Below, piece after piece: positions 51,701 to 52,644 of a stretch of DNA of 52,644 nt. The notes under the pieces were generated by a model that searched no databases, had not been told where the DNA came from, and saw only the letters and a program-made list of their open reading frames with translations. Position numbers and translations under genes: made by a program. Every line of letters begins with the position of its first letter. Positions within the stretch are counted from its first letter, which is position 1. Origin of the DNA: a virus; IMG/VR virus record IMGVR_UViG_3300046028_005303, positions 1 to 52,644 of that record; one strand, 5' to 3'.

Positions 51701-52644
51701 TAGTTTTCACACCTAAATAATCTGATGTTGATTGTAATGTTTTATTAATTTTAGCTGATTGTATTATCAAATCCCAAGGTATCACTTTAAAGTTCATTGA
51801 ATCCCTATCTTCTGATTGTGGAATGAATCTTTTTATTCCATACACTTCTAAAAAAAATAACCAATTTTTAAATCCATTTAATTTTAATTCATCTTGTAAT
51901 TTTGCTACCGAAAATCCTAAATATTTGGCAGTACTTTCTTGAGTTCTACATAATCTTGCTGCGTCAACAAGTTTTTTAAAATCCAAATCAATATAAGCTG
52001 GGTTATTTTTACCTTTTCTTTTTCCTTCCCATTTCATTTTACCTTTTCTTTTCCCAACTTCAGACATTTTTTTTCTATAATCAGGATTTGCCCAAAGTTT
52101 TTCATTATTCAATCTTACATGATATGCTCTATGTTCTGAGCGTTTCATTATTTTCAAATTATTAGGTAAATTATTTTTTCCGTTAAAATCAATATGATGA
52201 ACTTCTTCATCTTTATTAATCTTTGTTTTATAAAACCATTCTGAAATTAAATTATGTTCAGATATCCAACCATGATGCCCTTCTTTTGAATTACAGGTAT
52301 ATATCCAATTATATTTTTCATTATTATAAAATGATTTTCTATAGAATGGCATCATTGAGTCTCCTGGTTTTAAATTTTCCACTTCACAAAAAACACCATC
52401 TCTTTTTAAGAACCTATGCCCATACGTTGCAATAATATGTGAATTATCATCAAAAATTATTTTATAGGTCATTTCATCTCTTGTGTAATGTGCATTTCTT
52501 GCTATTGCTGGAACAACTTTTTTAGTGTTATGGTCGTAAGCATATGTGATAAATTCATGGTCTCTACCTTTATCTGCAAGTTCTTTAATTGTTACAAACC
52601 CGTCAGGTGTAGCAATTTTTGTTTCTCCAAAAATTGAAAATTCC
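48696..52644 (-). CDS. Portal protein (gp20-like), 5' end beyond window, interrupted by two inteins
   Basis: Forms the twelve-fold ring at the head vertex through which DNA is packaged. The frame continues past the window edge (the ATG at 52472 is inside an intein), so the gene is partial. Host parts: TPEISAALDIYAEESTTLSE after the first intein; LPYGTSMLDKIRRIWKQLLL and AEDAMLIYRT before the second; TRAPERRVFKVFVGNMDDKD, AQNLGEIADIEYIQKKMLAA and LRIPKAFLGFEEVVGDGKQL after it. These are the best conserved parts of gp20-type portals. The C-terminus has a Gly/Met-rich linker (GGEMGGMDMGGSS) and an acidic helix. Confidence 0.95.
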   Translation of the reverse strand, partial: EFSIFGETKIATPDGFVTIKELADKGRDHEFITYAYDHNTKKVVPAIARNAHYTRDEMTYKIIFDDNSHIIATYGHRFLKRDGVFCEVENLKPGDSMMPFYRKSFYNNEKYNWIYTCNSKEGHHGWISEHNLISEWFYKTKINKDEEVHHIDFNGKNNLPNNLKIMKRSEHRAYHVRLNNEKLWANPDYRKKMSEVGKRKGKMKWEGKRKGKNNPAYIDLDFKKLVDAARLCRTQESTAKYLGFSVAKLQDELKLNGFKNWLFFLEVYGIKRFIPQSEDRDSMNFKVIPWDLIIQSAKINKTLQSTSDYLGVKTTKLISTLRSGGYKTWGTFMEAYGMKKSKAGRKKNSDEVIVNHKIVSIEPYGVVPVYDLTVPGYKNFATDTIFSHNTPEISAALDIYAEESTTLSEKGEILTIFSESTRVKTILEDLFLNRLDLNTNLQMWTRGVCKYGDNFVYLKIDPEKGIIGCQQLPNIEIQRIEGRESKSPNQRTNNIPTRELRFQWTNKELEFQAWEMAHFRLLGDDRKLPYGTSMLDKIRRIWKQLLLAEDAMLIYRTCLVGDTRVRTIDGYKYIKDIQEGDTILTFDKSQNLIPNKVTYVKDNGIKKVLKLKSLHNEIICTETHPILVQDENVLKYVDAKDLMIKKHKLINTNVNNLPVIPKKINRNGEVLYSYLTKEGVDKFRSKEFNDSISEKMRKCGDIKRIRQFLYGGKGIKGLPHLTALMVCEEFNIQPTHLVTYTKGEIKPNTLNLPDYVDTDFAKLFGFMIGDGFISSDVVGFAEGSDEEVNEKYYQLFKKYESRISLNISNNRKYTSYSVSSKRLKDILIDLGYIKGAHNKRIPKWVFQQEYDIKKSFMEGLMDADGCIRHTPKGTMFTTISLCNKKLIEDIKELWSGMGLNSGHIKTRFREGGHEIESGRRMKETYSYEVTISELITPLTENIINISEWGEEKVYDISVEHEEHNFIANNIPVHNTRAPERRVFKVFVGNMDDKDIESYVQRVANKFKRDQIVDSRNGQIDMRYNQMAVDQDYFIPVRDATQTNPIETLPGAQNLGEIADIEYIQKKMLAALRIPKAFLGFEEVVGDGKQLALMDIRFARTINRIQKSLVQELNKIALMHLYLLGMEDELDNFTLSLTNPSAQSDLLRIEQWKEKILLYKDATSDNSQLGILPVSHTWAKKNILGMSDNEVLLDLQQQRLERAMGIELQNTQNVIKRSGVFDDVDSKYGISKEERDKLEKSQNTDAGGEMGGMDMGGSSTPPSTETSAPLAESTKKRNLLNMLGEGDELSELFDVNKAQKNIYEIENKLKNILNEE
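49722..50972 (-). other. LAGLIDADG intein 2 of the portal gene
   Basis: A 417-residue insertion between LIYRT and TRAPERR. It starts CLVGDTRVRT (Cys1) and ends NFIANNIPVHN before Thr+1, with block B CTETHPILV and block F KVYDISVEHEEHNF, all canonical. Endonuclease motifs: AKLFGFMIGDGF and FMEGLMDADGC. It looks like a complete, active standard (class 1) intein. Confidence 0.95.
51477..52637 (-). other. HNH intein 1 of the portal gene with tandem helix-turn-helix repeats
   Basis: A 387-residue insertion beginning SIFGETKIATPDGF (Ser1) after Glu-Phe and ending ATDTIFSHN before TPEIS. Instead of LAGLIDADG it has an HNH nuclease (EVHHIDFNGKNNLPNNLKIM), a NUMOD3-like basic stretch (MSEVGKRKGKMKWEGKRKGK) and two similar helix-turn-helix repeats: TQESTAKYLGFSVAKLQDEL with a following GFKNWLFFLEVYG, and TLQSTSDYLGVKTTKLISTL with GYKTWGTFMEAYG. 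The exact first residue is inferred because only two N-extein codons are in the window. Confidence 0.88.

Overview
The window is a very AT-rich (by eye about three quarters A+T), tightly packed piece of a large T4-like (myovirus) phage genome. Host type: most likely a member of the Bacteroidota. The reasons are Bacteroidota-type promoter boxes (TATATTTG) before several replication and nucleotide genes, A-rich start regions without Shine-Dalgarno sequences, and small proteins of types I associate with phages of that phylum. There are no rRNA, tRNA, IS or CRISPR features, and only one stretch over 300 bases lacks a gene (998-1438). Host assignment is an inference.

Layout, left to right. (1) 1-997: 3' part of a free-standing Vsr-like homing endonuclease, then a 16-bp tandem repeat array and a terminator. 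(2) 1.4-6.2 kb, minus strand: tail sheath (gp18-like) followed by gp15-like and gp14-like neck/tail-completion candidates. (3) 6.2-11.9 kb: SNF2 helicase with an intein (+), a putative PD-(D/E)XK-type protein (-), gp13-like neck protein and an ADP-ribosyltransferase-like protein (+). (4) 11.9-20.4 kb, minus: family B DNA polymerase with an intein, small tail-associated genes and a large Thr/Pro-repeat tail fibre. (5) 20.5-24.2 kb, plus: putative virion accessory proteins. (6) 24.2-31.8 kb, plus: glycosyltransferase, dUTPase, PhoH-like ATPase with an intein, a degenerate HAD-like protein, two more glycosyltransferases and a gp55-like late sigma factor. (7) 31.8-41.6 kb, plus: baseplate/tail structural genes and multi-domain virion-associated proteins. 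(8) 41.6-42.2 kb, minus: dCMP deaminase operon. (9) 42.3-52.6 kb, minus: the head module in T4 order, reading portal (gp20), two small genes, prohead protease (gp21), scaffold (gp22), major capsid protein (gp23).

The most striking feature is six inteins in five genes: helicase, DNA polymerase, PhoH, prohead protease, and two in the portal. They sit at conserved or catalytic motifs. The helicase and PhoH inteins are paralogues, both split a P-loop (GxGK^T/S), and carry the Trp/Cys/Thr signature of class 3 inteins; one starts with Phe. The polymerase and protease inteins lack the usual penultimate His.

Two promoter-like classes are visible. TATATTTG precedes helicase, polymerase, the deaminase operon and one unknown gene. 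(G/A)ATATTTATA, whose core is the reverse complement of the T4 late box, lies just upstream of sheath, scaffold, protease, fibre, gp13 and other structural genes, matching the presence of a gp55-like sigma factor. The capsid protein and several accessory proteins have N-terminal (L/I)xE sites suggesting gp21-type processing and capsid targeting.
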